A stretch of 37,493 nt of DNA, taken from contig JAISBP010000018.1 of assembly GCA_031266135.1 (NCBI GenBank), positions 1-37,493 of the forward strand, written 5' to 3'. This stretch comes from Holosporales bacterium (lineage in GTDB: Bacteria > Pseudomonadota > Alphaproteobacteria > RUG11792). The position numbers were made by a program, and so were the translations under genes. Position 1 is the first letter of the stretch, and each line of letters opens with the position of its first letter. The notes under the pieces are model-generated. The model was not told where the DNA came from, searched no databases, and saw nothing but the letters and a program-made list of their open reading frames with translations. Positions 17,139 to 25,630 of the stretch are shown here, in pieces.

Positions 17139-17232
17139 GTATCTCTCCAGAATCAGTTTCTTAATACGTTAATCCGATACTCGAATACCTGCAATCGCTG
17201 CGTAAAAGGCGCTACACTTCTTCATGGATAGA
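17139..17232 (-). repeat. Palindromic repeat, degenerate partial copy
   Basis: The sequence CTCTCCAGAATCAGTTTCTTAATACG followed by CCGATACTCGAATACCTGCAATCGCTGCG parallels the half of the repeat seen cleanly at the right edge of the window (CTCTCCACACTCAGCTTCTTGGTGCG, CGGTGCTCGAATCC..., CGCTGCGG). The other half has decayed. It fills the gap between pheS and the secreted-protein gene ending at 17247. Confidence 0.5.
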
Positions 17233-17246
17233 TTCCCCCTACAATA

Positions 17247-17963
17247 TTAGCATCGATCTTTCTTGGATGAATCCTGAACCAGCCAGAAAATTACTCGCAA
17301 TAAAAACGCCGTCCCTCGAGCTACCCAATCACATGCAGGACTTATGTCCTGTGTCTGAGTGAGAGTCTGGGCATTGACTTGAATGGGCTTTGGAATTAAT
17401 GGATCAGTTGGGTCTAACATATGGACCTCGTTCCCACGCTCCTCGTCCAATCCTTGATTGATAAAGTGTGCCAGCAATGAAATAAAAATAGCCTGATCTG
17501 TTGTTGGAAGAAACCTGCATCCATCGATTGGCACACTATATACAGGTACACAGTTTCCATCAGTGAGCCGTACCCATTCGCCAAGCCCAACCTGTTTCTC
17601 TCCATCCCAAGTCCAGCACCATGCCGGTCCAAATCTGCCGTAGCCCAAACCTTCACTTCCAAGTGGAAACGTCTTAACTAAGGAATTTAAGAGCTCCTGT
17701 GGAGGGCAATGTTTTCCAAATACTGTCCGATTAAATACAACACATTCTGGACTTGGTACCAAGTCTCCAAAGAACTGGCGTGCAGCAAAGTAATTAAGAG
17801 CCTCTGTGGCTTGTCCTACGGTTAGTTTACTAATAAACGATACAGCATCTGGTGGTAAGGCCACTTCAGCTTCTTCGCCGGAACTTGCATTACCAACACA
17901 CACCGCTATGATAGATCCAACGACAATGCTACACAGCTTTTTTAATCGTAATTTAATGAACAC
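17247..17963 (-). CDS. Secreted protein with hydrophobic C-terminus, unknown family
   Basis: Encodes 238 residues from GTG 17963, with GGAG nine bases upstream. The N-terminus is a signal peptide (basic MFIKLRLKKL, then CSIVVGSIIAVCVGNAS before SGEEAEV). The mature part contains several cysteines and aromatic turns (GRFGPAWCWTWDGEKQVGLG, DGNCVPVYSVPIDGCRFLP) that suggest a compact disulfide-bonded domain. Near the end, WVARGTAFLLRVIFWLVQDSSKKDRC is an amphipathic or membrane-binding helix followed by a basic tail ending in Cys. No family was recognised. It is divergent from the CaaX-tailed protein gene, sharing a 250-base AT-rich spacer in which no strong promoter stands out. Confidence 0.65.
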   Translation of the reverse strand: MFIKLRLKKLCSIVVGSIIAVCVGNASSGEEAEVALPPDAVSFISKLTVGQATEALNYFAARQFFGDLVPSPECVVFNRTVFGKHCPPQELLNSLVKTFPLGSEGLGYGRFGPAWCWTWDGEKQVGLGEWVRLTDGNCVPVYSVPIDGCRFLPTTDQAIFISLLAHFINQGLDEERGNEVHMLDPTDPLIPKPIQVNAQTLTQTQDISPACDWVARGTAFLLRVIFWLVQDSSKKDRC

Positions 17964-18214
17964 TACTCACTCCCCACAAGCTAATTAGTCATATCATAAT
18001 GATACACCATCAACCAATTGATTGAAACAAAATTTCGGATCTCTGGTATGCCCATGATTTTGTCCCACGTAAATTCAAGCAAAATTAGATGAGTACTTGT
18101 GAGAGATCGAATCTTCATAAAGTATTAAATTAAATAAAGCAACTATTATTAACTATTTATTCATTATTACTATATACAATAATAGTAAAGGTAATTAAAT
18201 ACATTAGGTGTATT

Positions 18215-19153
18215 ATGCATTATTTAACTAAAATTCTTTTAGTAGTAGCAATATTTTATCATCAGGCGAATGCCAGCAATTTCGTTGACTATAAAATACA
18301 TCCAGAGAATCTGCTTATAAGCCAAGACCAAGCAGATGGAGCACTGCCAATGCATTATCCTCTACTCGAAGGTCAAATGTATACGGACGATATTAGGGAG
18401 CTCGAAGTAAGACTACATGATGGGGATATGCTTAACTTTGCAGCAGCTGGCATTCAGGGGAATGTCATAAGGTTCGCATCAGAACTAAATGATATTCCAA
18501 ATCCGCTGGGCCTCGCTCATTCTGGACTAGTCGTCGTTGCCACTCCAAGAGAGATAAGTGGTGTTATAGATTATCTATCCAATCCTGCAAATTATGACTT
18601 AGACTATAGGCCACAGCCAGAAGCGCTAATGTTAATGCGTGAGTCACTGCGAGGATATCACAGTAATACGCTTATTCCATTTTGTTTGGAAGCGTCCGGA
18701 ACAGCTGGACAGGTCCTGCAAGGAATTAACCCACATGTCCAAATCACACCTCTGGAACAGGTCATTAGAGATTATGATGGTAACGTTTATGTTAGGCAAT
18801 TAAGAGTACAAGTTCCACATTGCAAAATGATTGATTTTATAAAATGTAATTTAGTACGTCCATATGAGGGATTAAACTCTTTCACAGAATTGGCAAAATC
18901 TACTTTAAAATTGAACCAGACAGAAGACACGAGGAAAGTTTTCTGTAGTGAATTGGCGGCTCTATTCTACAGACAAGCTATCGGACTAAATATCAAGTGT
19001 GTAAGTGATGTTATCCCAGAAGAGTTTGGGTCTGGTGCTGGTATCCATGATATTCTGCGAGGCAAGGCCGGCGCAGAAATTGCATTAAAGCAGAAGTTCG
19101 TCTATCACGATGAAGATCCAGATCAAAATTGTTGTCCGTGTCTTTTATTGTAA
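18215..19153 (+). CDS. Secreted permuted-papain-like hydrolase with CaaX-like C-terminus
   Basis: Encodes 312 residues, ATG preceded by AGGTG. Residues 1-20 form a signal peptide (MHYLTKILLVVAIFYHQANA). The core fits permuted NlpC/P60 (YiiX-type or LRAT-like) enzymes: HDGDMLNF at 68-75, a downstream HSGLVVV strand with His102, and late in the chain the nucleophile motif VFCSELAALFYRQAIGL with Cys244 and Glu246. In such folds the His precedes the Cys, as here. The relatives cleave peptide or amide/acyl bonds. The C-terminus is NCCPCLLL: the last four residues, CLLL, match a eukaryotic geranylgeranylation CaaX box, preceded by two more Cys that could be palmitoylated. Host-membrane targeting is an inference from this tail. 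The base composition is AT-rich relative to the housekeeping genes. Confidence 0.72.
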   Translation: MHYLTKILLVVAIFYHQANASNFVDYKIHPENLLISQDQADGALPMHYPLLEGQMYTDDIRELEVRLHDGDMLNFAAAGIQGNVIRFASELNDIPNPLGLAHSGLVVVATPREISGVIDYLSNPANYDLDYRPQPEALMLMRESLRGYHSNTLIPFCLEASGTAGQVLQGINPHVQITPLEQVIRDYDGNVYVRQLRVQVPHCKMIDFIKCNLVRPYEGLNSFTELAKSTLKLNQTEDTRKVFCSELAALFYRQAIGLNIKCVSDVIPEEFGSGAGIHDILRGKAGAEIALKQKFVYHDEDPDQNCCPCLLL

Positions 19154-19182
19154 TGTAAAAGATCTTGATGAATATAAAATGA

Positions 19183-19288
19183 TATACTCGTTCCATTTTT
19201 CAATCATATAAAATTAAGTGTAATGAATGCCTAAAATCCAGCGTTATTAAAGCAAAAAATAATGCGTTTGGTAAGTAGAACGAGTATA
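19183..19288 (+). mobile_element. MITE copy 1 (106 bp, ends TATACTCGTTC / GAACGAGTATA)
   Basis: A 106-bp non-coding unit with 11-bp terminal inverted repeats. The same unit lies in reverse orientation at 26067-26172 and differs only at a handful of positions near the ends. Ends of TA plus CTCGTTC suggest a TA-target element moved by an IS630/Tc1-type transposase; no such enzyme is in the window. Confidence 0.88.
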
Positions 19289-19316
19289 CCTCCCTGGAAG
19301 TCGGATAATTTTGCTA

Positions 19317-20171
19317 CTAGACTCTGTCGTCACGAACTGAATTGTGATATAATCTCTCCATAGGCATTTTGATACCTTGTGTAAGAGGAAAATAATGGAA
19401 TTAGCACATCACAGACATGACATAACAGATGAGATATGGGCATTACTTGAACCACATCTACCAGGACGTATAGGTAGCTGGGGAGGAATAGCAAAGGACA
19501 ATAGACTCTTTATAAATGCAGTATTATGGATCCTCAGGACTGGATCTCCATGGAGAGATCTACCACCAGACTATGGAGACTGGAAGAATACACATAGAAG
19601 GTTCTCTCGTTGGAAAGAGAAGGGAATCTGGGAGAAGTTACTGGAGATCTTCATAAAAGACCCTGATTATATATGGTTGATGATAGATGCTACCTTCGTT
19701 AAGGTACACCAACATGCGGCTGGAGCAAAGGGCGGGAATCAAGAAATGACCGTCTCAAAAGGGGGCTTAATAGTAAGATACATCTGGCCGTGGATGCGAC
19801 TGGTATGCCAGTCAGAATCATTGTTACAGATGGTACCACGGCTGATTGTACACAGGCTGAATCCCTCATCACCGGAATAGATGCTGAATATTTACTTGCA
19901 GATAAAGGGTATGATAGTGATGAGATAGTTAAGAAGGCGAGTAATGTTGGGATGACTGCAGTTATACCACCGAGGAAGAATAGGAAAGAACAAAGGGAGT
20001 ATGATAAAGAACTGTATAAGAAACGTCATTTAGTAGAGAATGCCTTTTTGAAGCTTAAACAGTGGAGAGGAATAGCCACGAGATATGCTAAGAACTCGAG
20101 TTCTTTCGAAGCGGCTGTTCAGATTAAGTGTTTGATGATGTGGCTTGCAATCTCGTGACGACAGAGTCTAG
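19317..20171 (+). mobile_element. IS5-family insertion sequence, complete
   Basis: An 855-bp element bounded by a perfect 19-bp inverted repeat, CTAGACTCTGTCGTCACGA at 19317-19335 and its reverse complement at 20153-20171. The outer CTAG is itself palindromic, so part of it (TA or CTAG) may be the target duplication. It carries one transposase gene split into two overlapping frames. It sits among other repeats (MITE copy 1, truncated divL), marking this as an insertion-prone spot. Confidence 0.92.
19395..20158 (+). CDS. IS5-family transposase (two frames joined by -1 frameshift)
   Basis: DDE transposase that moves the surrounding element. Frame 1 starts at ATG 19395 (AGAGGAAAATA upstream; an upstream TTG at 19377 is not needed) with the N-terminal domain ITDEIWALLEPHLP and WRDLPPDYGDWKNTHRRF, and the first catalytic Asp in LMIDATFVKVH. 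Frame 2 continues KIHLAVDATGMPVR, the second Asp in LLADKGYDSDE and the catalytic Glu in LVENAFLKLKQWRGIATRY. The frames meet at CAAAAGGGGGC (19756-19766); slipping back one base gives SKGGLNSKIHLAVDA, the expected family sequence. Programmed -1 frameshifting is known in this IS group. A one-base deletion in the G-run is the alternative. Confidence 0.88.
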
Positions 20172-20358
20172 AATTATCTGATTTTTCATCAATTTACCCT
20201 TGATGATAACTTAACTGTCTAGATAGAAATGTTTTGCCTGATTATGAAGCGATCTCTGTCTAGTAACAGCATGCAGTCAGTTGTGTATAAAAATCTAGAT
20301 ACCTCCGCAAAAGTGGGGTAGAATTGCCCGGGATATCTGTATTTAATGTCGACGTCAA

Positions 20359-20550
20359 TTGGAATTCGATTCGGATGATCCACGGGGGTTACTCCTCGAT
20401 GCTTTGCGATGTATCAACGTTGCCTTCGCCGCATGGGAAGACGGTGGTGGGAAGGTCTGCATATCGGACACCCTCAAGAGTATCCTGAAATCGAATGATA
20501 CCTCCGATCTCCGATCCAAAAACTTCAGGCTTTTAAAGACCTCATATTAG
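20359..20550 (+). pseudogene. Truncated 5' copy of the divL-like kinase gene
   Basis: The first 50 codons repeat the start of the kinase gene at 22576 (MEFDSDDPRGLLLDALRCIN, AFAAWEDGG) with few changes. Similarity begins about 50 bases upstream of the TTG start, near 20308 (CTAGATACC..., GATATCTGT), and stops near 20508, after which the frame runs out at 20550 in unrelated sequence. Only the promoter region and the N-terminus were copied, so no kinase can be made. It marks a partial tandem duplication now separated by a repeat and the GH13 gene. A short stretch at 20241-20254 (CTGATTATGAAGCG) just upstream may be a remnant of the palindromic repeat. Confidence 0.8.
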
Positions 20551-20579
20551 TTCGGAAAATTCTATCTGGATAGTTGTTT

Positions 20580-20733
20580 AATAGATCTCTTTTCAAGCCT
20601 TCATAATCAGAATTATTTGAAGGAAAGACGGCGCACAGACCTGCCGTGTACTCAAATGTACATCAGAATAGATGAATGTAGGTGCTCGACGCAGCAGAAG
20701 ACTAATTCTGGAGGTTTTTGAAAGATGTCTATT
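20580..20733 (+). repeat. Palindromic repeat, full-length intergenic copy
   Basis: Starts AATAGATCTCTTTTCAAG and ends TTGAAAGATGTCTATT, which pair as terminal inverted repeats. Inside are CATAATCAGAATTATTTGAA, AAGACGGCGCACAGA, and the small GTGTACTCAAATGTACAT hairpin, followed by CGACGCAGCAGAAGACTAAT. The order matches the in-gene copies at 32675 and 33551, but this copy is not in a gene and its frame has decayed. Confidence 0.82.
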
Positions 20734-20756
20734 GGCACATGATGTGGGTTTGATTT

Positions 20757-22343
20757 CTAAGTCAGAGCCCTGGCATTAACGTATTTGACATTGTAATTGC
20801 TAGGATTCCCTAGTAATTCTGCTCCAAACCCCTTTAATTTATGTATGATTGTTTCTTCATTATCAGCAGCAACGTCATTTTCTGAGACTTTAACAACCAC
20901 GATATCTGCCATGCCATTTTGCTGGCCGTCAATATGTCTAACGAAGTACAGAAAGTTGCTTGGGTGGCCTCTACCATCTGGGTTATCAGAAAACAGTTCA
21001 AACCAAAATATTTCTGGCGCTTCTCGTAAGCTAACAAACACATCATTAATTCCGCGAATAAAGCTACTCACTCCTACATCATGTCCGGCCATGAGCGCCT
21101 GTATCTCTGTTTGCAATAAATAACGCTCTAAATCAGCGACCGTCGGATCAATAACCGGACTTTTATTTGTATCAGACAGGCATTCATCTCCAGCCAATAG
21201 ATACCAACCAGCATCAGACGTAAAGGCAGCCATAGCTAGTCTTATCTTTACCATTTGTAACAAGGGATTACTATCACTAATGTTTGGATTTATCATTACA
21301 TTTGCGCGAGTCTTGCAATTCAAAGCAGTTGTACCAGCATCGTGAGAGCCTGCAAAACCAATAACTCCTCTTCGGTATGCAGATGCTCCGCTATTGGTCA
21401 TTTCTTTTTTTTCGCCATTCAAATGCCGTAGCCATTCATATTCGTTTTTATTACCAATTGCCCACTCTGGTAACGCGTACACATTACTGGTTACATGAGT
21501 ATAGCCTACACCTCTGTATGGATCGATCGCTTGATCATGAGGGCGGCCATCTCCAAGCAAATCTTCAGCGAAAATCACTGGATCCCGATGACACTGCCTA
21601 ACGATATTGAGGCACATCTGCGTGATATCACCAGGAACATCTCCTTGGGTTGCCATATCAATCCTAACACCTGTAAACCCGTAACAATTCATCATTTTCC
21701 TTATAAATGGCGCCCAAAGCCAATTAACAATTTCTAGTGCAATTTCGGGATTACTGTAGTCAAATATTGCTATATCAGGCATCCCAGGATCTCCATACTC
21801 TCTAAACCATTTATTAGTGTCGATGCTATTTTCTATAAAATAACTAAATGTTCCAGTAACTAGCGGAGACTTCCTGGATACATGGTGGAGGACTAGGTCA
21901 AAGATCGGAGCAATGTCAAGTCTGCATGCCTCGGCAGTAAATTCTTTAATTTGCTGCATTTCCAAACCATACTTGCTGGGATTACCATCGCTGCCCTCAG
22001 AGCTTTGACAATCTATGCGGGAAGGATCGTGCATTGCATACGCAGATCTTTCGAACTGCCCTGGAACCCAAGAAGTACTTCCGTGCAGCATCATGATTGG
22101 TGTAAAATTTAAATCACCATGTGATGTTGCCATAAATGGGTACAGCCAAACTGCGTTGAATCCGAGACCGCTTATTCTCTCCAGATCATGTTGCATCGCT
22201 TGAAAATCACTATCATACAAACGCGGCGGTATATTATAAATTAGCGCCGGCTTCGTTTGTAGAGGCGCAGCTGAGTATACACAATCGCAAAGCACTGTAC
22301 TAGTTATCACAGTTAATGTAAATCTGTTAATACTACTCATCAT
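20757..22343 (-). CDS. Secreted GH13 (alpha-amylase-type) glycoside hydrolase
   Basis: Encodes 528 residues. The N-terminus is a signal peptide (MMSSINRFTLTVITSTVLCDCVYSA). The (beta/alpha)8 barrel signatures of GH13 occur in order: region I IFDLVLHH (147-154), region II GFTGVRIDMA with nucleophile Asp229, region III VIFAEDLL with acid/base Glu260, and region IV FAGSHD with Asp335. All three catalytic carboxylates are therefore present. Substrate is an alpha-glucan or a related donor; the motif forms are divergent, and transglycosylases such as the GlgE type are alternatives. The likely start, ATG 22343, is preceded by GGAAGGAAGGACA, which belongs to a partial palindromic repeat. The gene lies on the opposite strand between the truncated and the intact divL copies, so it may have been inserted there. 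A secreted glucan-acting enzyme could use host glycogen or starch (inference). Confidence 0.82.
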   Translation of the reverse strand: MMSSINRFTLTVITSTVLCDCVYSAAPLQTKPALIYNIPPRLYDSDFQAMQHDLERISGLGFNAVWLYPFMATSHGDLNFTPIMMLHGSTSWVPGQFERSAYAMHDPSRIDCQSSEGSDGNPSKYGLEMQQIKEFTAEACRLDIAPIFDLVLHHVSRKSPLVTGTFSYFIENSIDTNKWFREYGDPGMPDIAIFDYSNPEIALEIVNWLWAPFIRKMMNCYGFTGVRIDMATQGDVPGDITQMCLNIVRQCHRDPVIFAEDLLGDGRPHDQAIDPYRGVGYTHVTSNVYALPEWAIGNKNEYEWLRHLNGEKKEMTNSGASAYRRGVIGFAGSHDAGTTALNCKTRANVMINPNISDSNPLLQMVKIRLAMAAFTSDAGWYLLAGDECLSDTNKSPVIDPTVADLERYLLQTEIQALMAGHDVGVSSFIRGINDVFVSLREAPEIFWFELFSDNPDGRGHPSNFLYFVRHIDGQQNGMADIVVVKVSENDVAADNEETIIHKLKGFGAELLGNPSNYNVKYVNARALT

Positions 22344-22394
22344 TGTCCTTCCTTCCAGGAATTCTGATTCTGAGCAGTTTAAAAGGAATCTATC
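22344..22394 (-). repeat. Palindromic repeat, half copy supplying the GH13 ribosome binding site
   Basis: On the minus strand it reads TGATAGATTCCTTTTAAACTG, then CAGAATCAGAATTCCTGGAAGGAAGGACA, directly followed by the GH13 start ATG. It matches the left half of the repeat (AGAATCAGAATTATTGGAAGGA). The purine run GGAAGGAAGG inside it is the only good Shine-Dalgarno of that gene. Confidence 0.62.
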
Positions 22395-22575
22395 AAGAAT
22401 TCGTTAATTCTCAGAAAATATTTTTTGTAAAAAAATATTAGTTGATAAATATATCATCCATCCTTTAAGCATCTAATCCCATGAAAGCACGCAGACAATT
22501 CCGATAAAGCCCTAGATACCCTGTCAAAAGTAAGATAGAATTACATGGGATATCTGTGTTCAATGCTGACGTCAA

Positions 22576-24804
22576 TTGGAATTCGATTCGGATGATCCAC
22601 GGAGGTTACTCCTCGATGCTTTGCGATGTATCAACGTTGCCTTTGCCGCGTGGGAAGACGGAGGTAGCAAGGTCTGCATATCGGATAGCCTCAAGAGTAT
22701 CCTAAAATCGAATGATACATCCAACCTTCTTGATCCATACGTCTTCGTCAGGCTCATCAATCAGAATTTCGGCAATTTCTTGAATATTGCCGTGAATGAA
22801 GTATCTAAATCCGATGCGGATGCAGCCGAATATTCATCGACCACTAGGTTGGGGTCTGGAAGTAGTATCTCCCTAAAGTTAGTGTTTCATCCCAAAGGAC
22901 AGATGTATATCCTGGCGGCTGAGCATCTCAAGAAGTCAGATGACGAAAATCTGAATGGCATCATAGATGCGGTGCCGATATATATATGGCAGAGGAACAG
23001 AGATCTCCAGATAACGTACTGCAACAAGAAGTATGCGGATGCCCTCGAGACGACTAAAGACGCCGTCATCGCCAGTAATTTACAGCTATTCTCTGGTTCG
23101 AAGGCCGACGTGAAATATGTCGATCGAAATAACTGTTTATCGCAGCCGAAACGAGGGTGTGAGCACGTGATAATCAAGGGTAAGCGAAGACTCCTGGATA
23201 TCACTGAGACGCCGTTCGTCGGATGCCATCCATCGATTGGATTCGCGCTGGACGTCACGGATAATGAATCCCTCCAGGATGAATACAAGAATTACAGGAA
23301 GCAAATAGATGAAACATTGGATAATATCTCCATCCCCATCGCGATTTTCGATAAAAATACGGAGCTCATCTTCGCCAATTCTGCGATCACGAAATTGTTC
23401 GGGATGGAGGCGTCGTATGTCTACTACGGCAAGAGCTTCTCCGAGATTCTGGATGTCCTCTTCAATAATGGGGCGATCATGAGTCCCAGTGAGGATGACC
23501 ACTACAAGGAAAAGGTACTGAATCTCTTTTCCGATATCATTGAGCCTTATCTCACGACGATCCACATCAAAAACGGCCGAACCATGAACGTGAGTATTTC
23601 ACCGAATCATGGAGGTGGCCTAATCTTCATATTCGAAGATATATCGGATAAGATTGCCCTCGAGAGGGAGGTACACTCATTATCCGCCGTCCAGCAGGAG
23701 ACTCTAGATAATCTGAAGGAAGGAGTCATTGTCTTCGGCTCCGATCTCCGCATCAAGATGACCAACGCTGCGATCAACGAAATTTGGAACAAAAAAGACG
23801 GGGACAGGGCATTCGGCACAAACGTCAAGGATTTCATCGTGAGCTCGAGCGAGCTCTTCAGTTCCGACGGAGAAGTAGAGAGATTGATCTCGAAATTCGT
23901 TGGAATGGTAGCTCAAAGGATGGATTTTTCAGATACGATTGCGCTGATCAATGGGAAGACGATCAATTACAATTATATACCCCTTCCATATGGCCTGCAT
24001 TTGCTTCGTTTCTCGGATACCACGGACAAGGCAAGCCTCGAGAAGGCGCTCCAAGAAAAGACCGTCATAGTATCCCAGATCGATAAATTAAAATTTAATT
24101 TAATTTCCAATATTTCATTTGAATTACGGGCACCACTGAATACCATCATTGGCTTCACCGAAATATTAGAGAAGCAATACTTCGGCGAGTTAAATGATAA
24201 GCAACTTGAGTATTGCCATGGCATCACGGGATCCGTCAAACGATTGGTCGAAGTCGTGGATGCCGTCATTAACCTCGCCAGTATCGAGGCCGGCCAGTTG
24301 AAATTGAATTATAACGAAGTTTTCCTGACGAAGTTCATAGACGATTTGATGGCGTTATTCGATGCACGGGCGAGGAGTTTAGATATAATCCTCCGGACAG
24401 ACTTTACCGATGAACATATCTCGGTCTTCATGGATGAAAATTCGATGAAGCAGGCGATGTTCCACATACTATCATTGAATGTAAAACTGACACCAGCCAG
24501 CGGAGAAATAGTAATTTCGGCAGAATTCCCAGTCGAAGATAGCGAATACTTCTATCTCGTGGTATCGAACAATAAGATCATGATCTCTGAGGGCGATCTC
24601 GATCGGATCGAAGAGTCATTAAAGATAGATCTCATTAATGGACAGATAGATTCATCATCCGAATTCGGGATAGTCCTGGCGAATAATATAATAAAACTTC
24701 ATGAAGGAAACTTATCGATAATAAGTGATAGGGGGAACAAAGTAATAATAAAATGCAGATTACCGATCGCCAATAGATCTCCATCACAACCCCCACATAT
24801 CTAA
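22576..24804 (+). CDS. divL: DivL-like PAS pseudokinase
   Basis: Encodes 742 residues from a TTG start (a TGA lies in frame three codons upstream; no clear ribosome binding site). PAS-type domains lie near 125-230, 240-360 and 370-485, followed by a HisKA-like helix and an ATPase-like domain. The pattern AVQQETLDNLKEGVIVFGSD, then PLNTIIGFTEIL and FGELNDKQLEYCHGI, is typical of alphaproteobacterial DivL, the partner that controls CckA. In the H-box the phospho-acceptor is Phe515 (NISFELRAPLN) instead of His; Caulobacter DivL has Tyr there. The ATP-site boxes are also degraded (HILSLNVKLTP for the N-box; no DxGxG; DSSSEFGIVLANN in place of the GxGxG loop). It therefore cannot autophosphorylate and probably works by binding. 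A CckA homolog is encoded 2.6 kb further on. A truncated 5' copy precedes the gene at 20359. Confidence 0.85.
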   Translation: MEFDSDDPRRLLLDALRCINVAFAAWEDGGSKVCISDSLKSILKSNDTSNLLDPYVFVRLINQNFGNFLNIAVNEVSKSDADAAEYSSTTRLGSGSSISLKLVFHPKGQMYILAAEHLKKSDDENLNGIIDAVPIYIWQRNRDLQITYCNKKYADALETTKDAVIASNLQLFSGSKADVKYVDRNNCLSQPKRGCEHVIIKGKRRLLDITETPFVGCHPSIGFALDVTDNESLQDEYKNYRKQIDETLDNISIPIAIFDKNTELIFANSAITKLFGMEASYVYYGKSFSEILDVLFNNGAIMSPSEDDHYKEKVLNLFSDIIEPYLTTIHIKNGRTMNVSISPNHGGGLIFIFEDISDKIALEREVHSLSAVQQETLDNLKEGVIVFGSDLRIKMTNAAINEIWNKKDGDRAFGTNVKDFIVSSSELFSSDGEVERLISKFVGMVAQRMDFSDTIALINGKTINYNYIPLPYGLHLLRFSDTTDKASLEKALQEKTVIVSQIDKLKFNLISNISFELRAPLNTIIGFTEILEKQYFGELNDKQLEYCHGITGSVKRLVEVVDAVINLASIEAGQLKLNYNEVFLTKFIDDLMALFDARARSLDIILRTDFTDEHISVFMDENSMKQAMFHILSLNVKLTPASGEIVISAEFPVEDSEYFYLVVSNNKIMISEGDLDRIEESLKIDLINGQIDSSSEFGIVLANNIIKLHEGNLSIISDRGNKVIIKCRLPIANRSPSQPPHI

Positions 24805-24874
24805 TTTTGCTTGATAATACGCAGCGTCTACGGAGCAAATTCTAGTTACAGCACTCCCTTTCTTTAAATTTATA

Positions 24875-24997
24875 ATAGATCCATTCCATAACTCTCCATA
24901 ATCAGCTTCTTGGCGTACACCAAAGTACACGGCAGATCTGTGTTCCGTCTTTCCTTCAAATAATTCTAATTCTGGAGATTTGTGACAAGAAATCTAT
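24875..24997 (-). repeat. Palindromic repeat, intergenic copy
   Basis: On the minus strand: ATAGATTTCTTGTCACAAATCTCCAG at the start, then AGAATTATTTGAAGGAAAGACGG, the hairpin GCCGTGTACTTTGGTGTACGCC, then AAGAAGCTGATTATGGAGAG and an ATCTATT end. It has the same order as the other copies and lies in the gap between divL and the secreted protein at 25063. Confidence 0.8.
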
Positions 24998-25062
24998 AGA
25001 CTTGCAAAGCACGGTTCTATCATAATTTCTCTAGGTAGTAGTTTTGTCTTGGAACAGGATTC

Positions 25063-25611
25063 ATGCTAATCATAAGATGTATGGTCTTAGCTATAATGGC
25101 TGCTTCTAATGCGACTGGTTCGGAGGCGTCCATTTATTTGATGGGAGGAGATCCCGATCAGTTAATCCAGGTATCGGAGGCTGGGATAAACAGTCTGCGA
25201 CGCTATCCAGCAATGTACTCTTTTTCACCTGCTTGGACAGATAAAACTTACTCAGCACTGACCCAGAAAGGGATACCTCCTTGTCCACCTCATCCTGGTG
25301 ATGGACGTTTGTATTACGCTACTGCTTTCGATGGACGATGGAGCACTGTGTCTATAAATGCAGGAAAGTCAACCCAAGCAACAATACAGACTCCACACGT
25401 TACGGTCCTACTTCACGCTACTATGAACGAATTGACAGACAACATAGATGTAGTGTTAATGTTATACGCGTCTCCATCTGCTCCAGGTGGTACATTCTCT
25501 GAATATTGGAGCAGATGCTGGAATTGGGCGACACGTGTTGGCGGATCGGTTTTAAGTGGGGTTCCTCGATTTATTAACGATTTAAATAGTAAATGGGAGG
25601 AGTTATGGTGA
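25063..25611 (+). CDS. Small secreted protein, unknown family (182 aa)
   Basis: ATG 25063 follows CAGGATTC. Residues 1-22 form a signal peptide (MLIIRCMVLAIMAASNATGSEA). The mature part has a Pro-rich patch (KGIPPCPPHPGDG) and ends in a Trp-rich amphipathic segment (EYWSRCWNWATRVGG, then LNSKWEELW). The segment YSFSP...KGIPPCPPHP is similar in pattern to YAFAP...KGIPAPPPW in the broken gene at 9908, so the two may be distant paralogs. No enzyme motif was seen. The gene lies between a palindromic repeat and the DUF167 gene on the other strand. Confidence 0.62.
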   Translation: MLIIRCMVLAIMAASNATGSEASIYLMGGDPDQLIQVSEAGINSLRRYPAMYSFSPAWTDKTYSALTQKGIPPCPPHPGDGRLYYATAFDGRWSTVSINAGKSTQATIQTPHVTVLLHATMNELTDNIDVVLMLYASPSAPGGTFSEYWSRCWNWATRVGGSVLSGVPRFINDLNSKWEELW

Positions 25612-25630
25612 GCTTTCGCAAAGAGATCTC

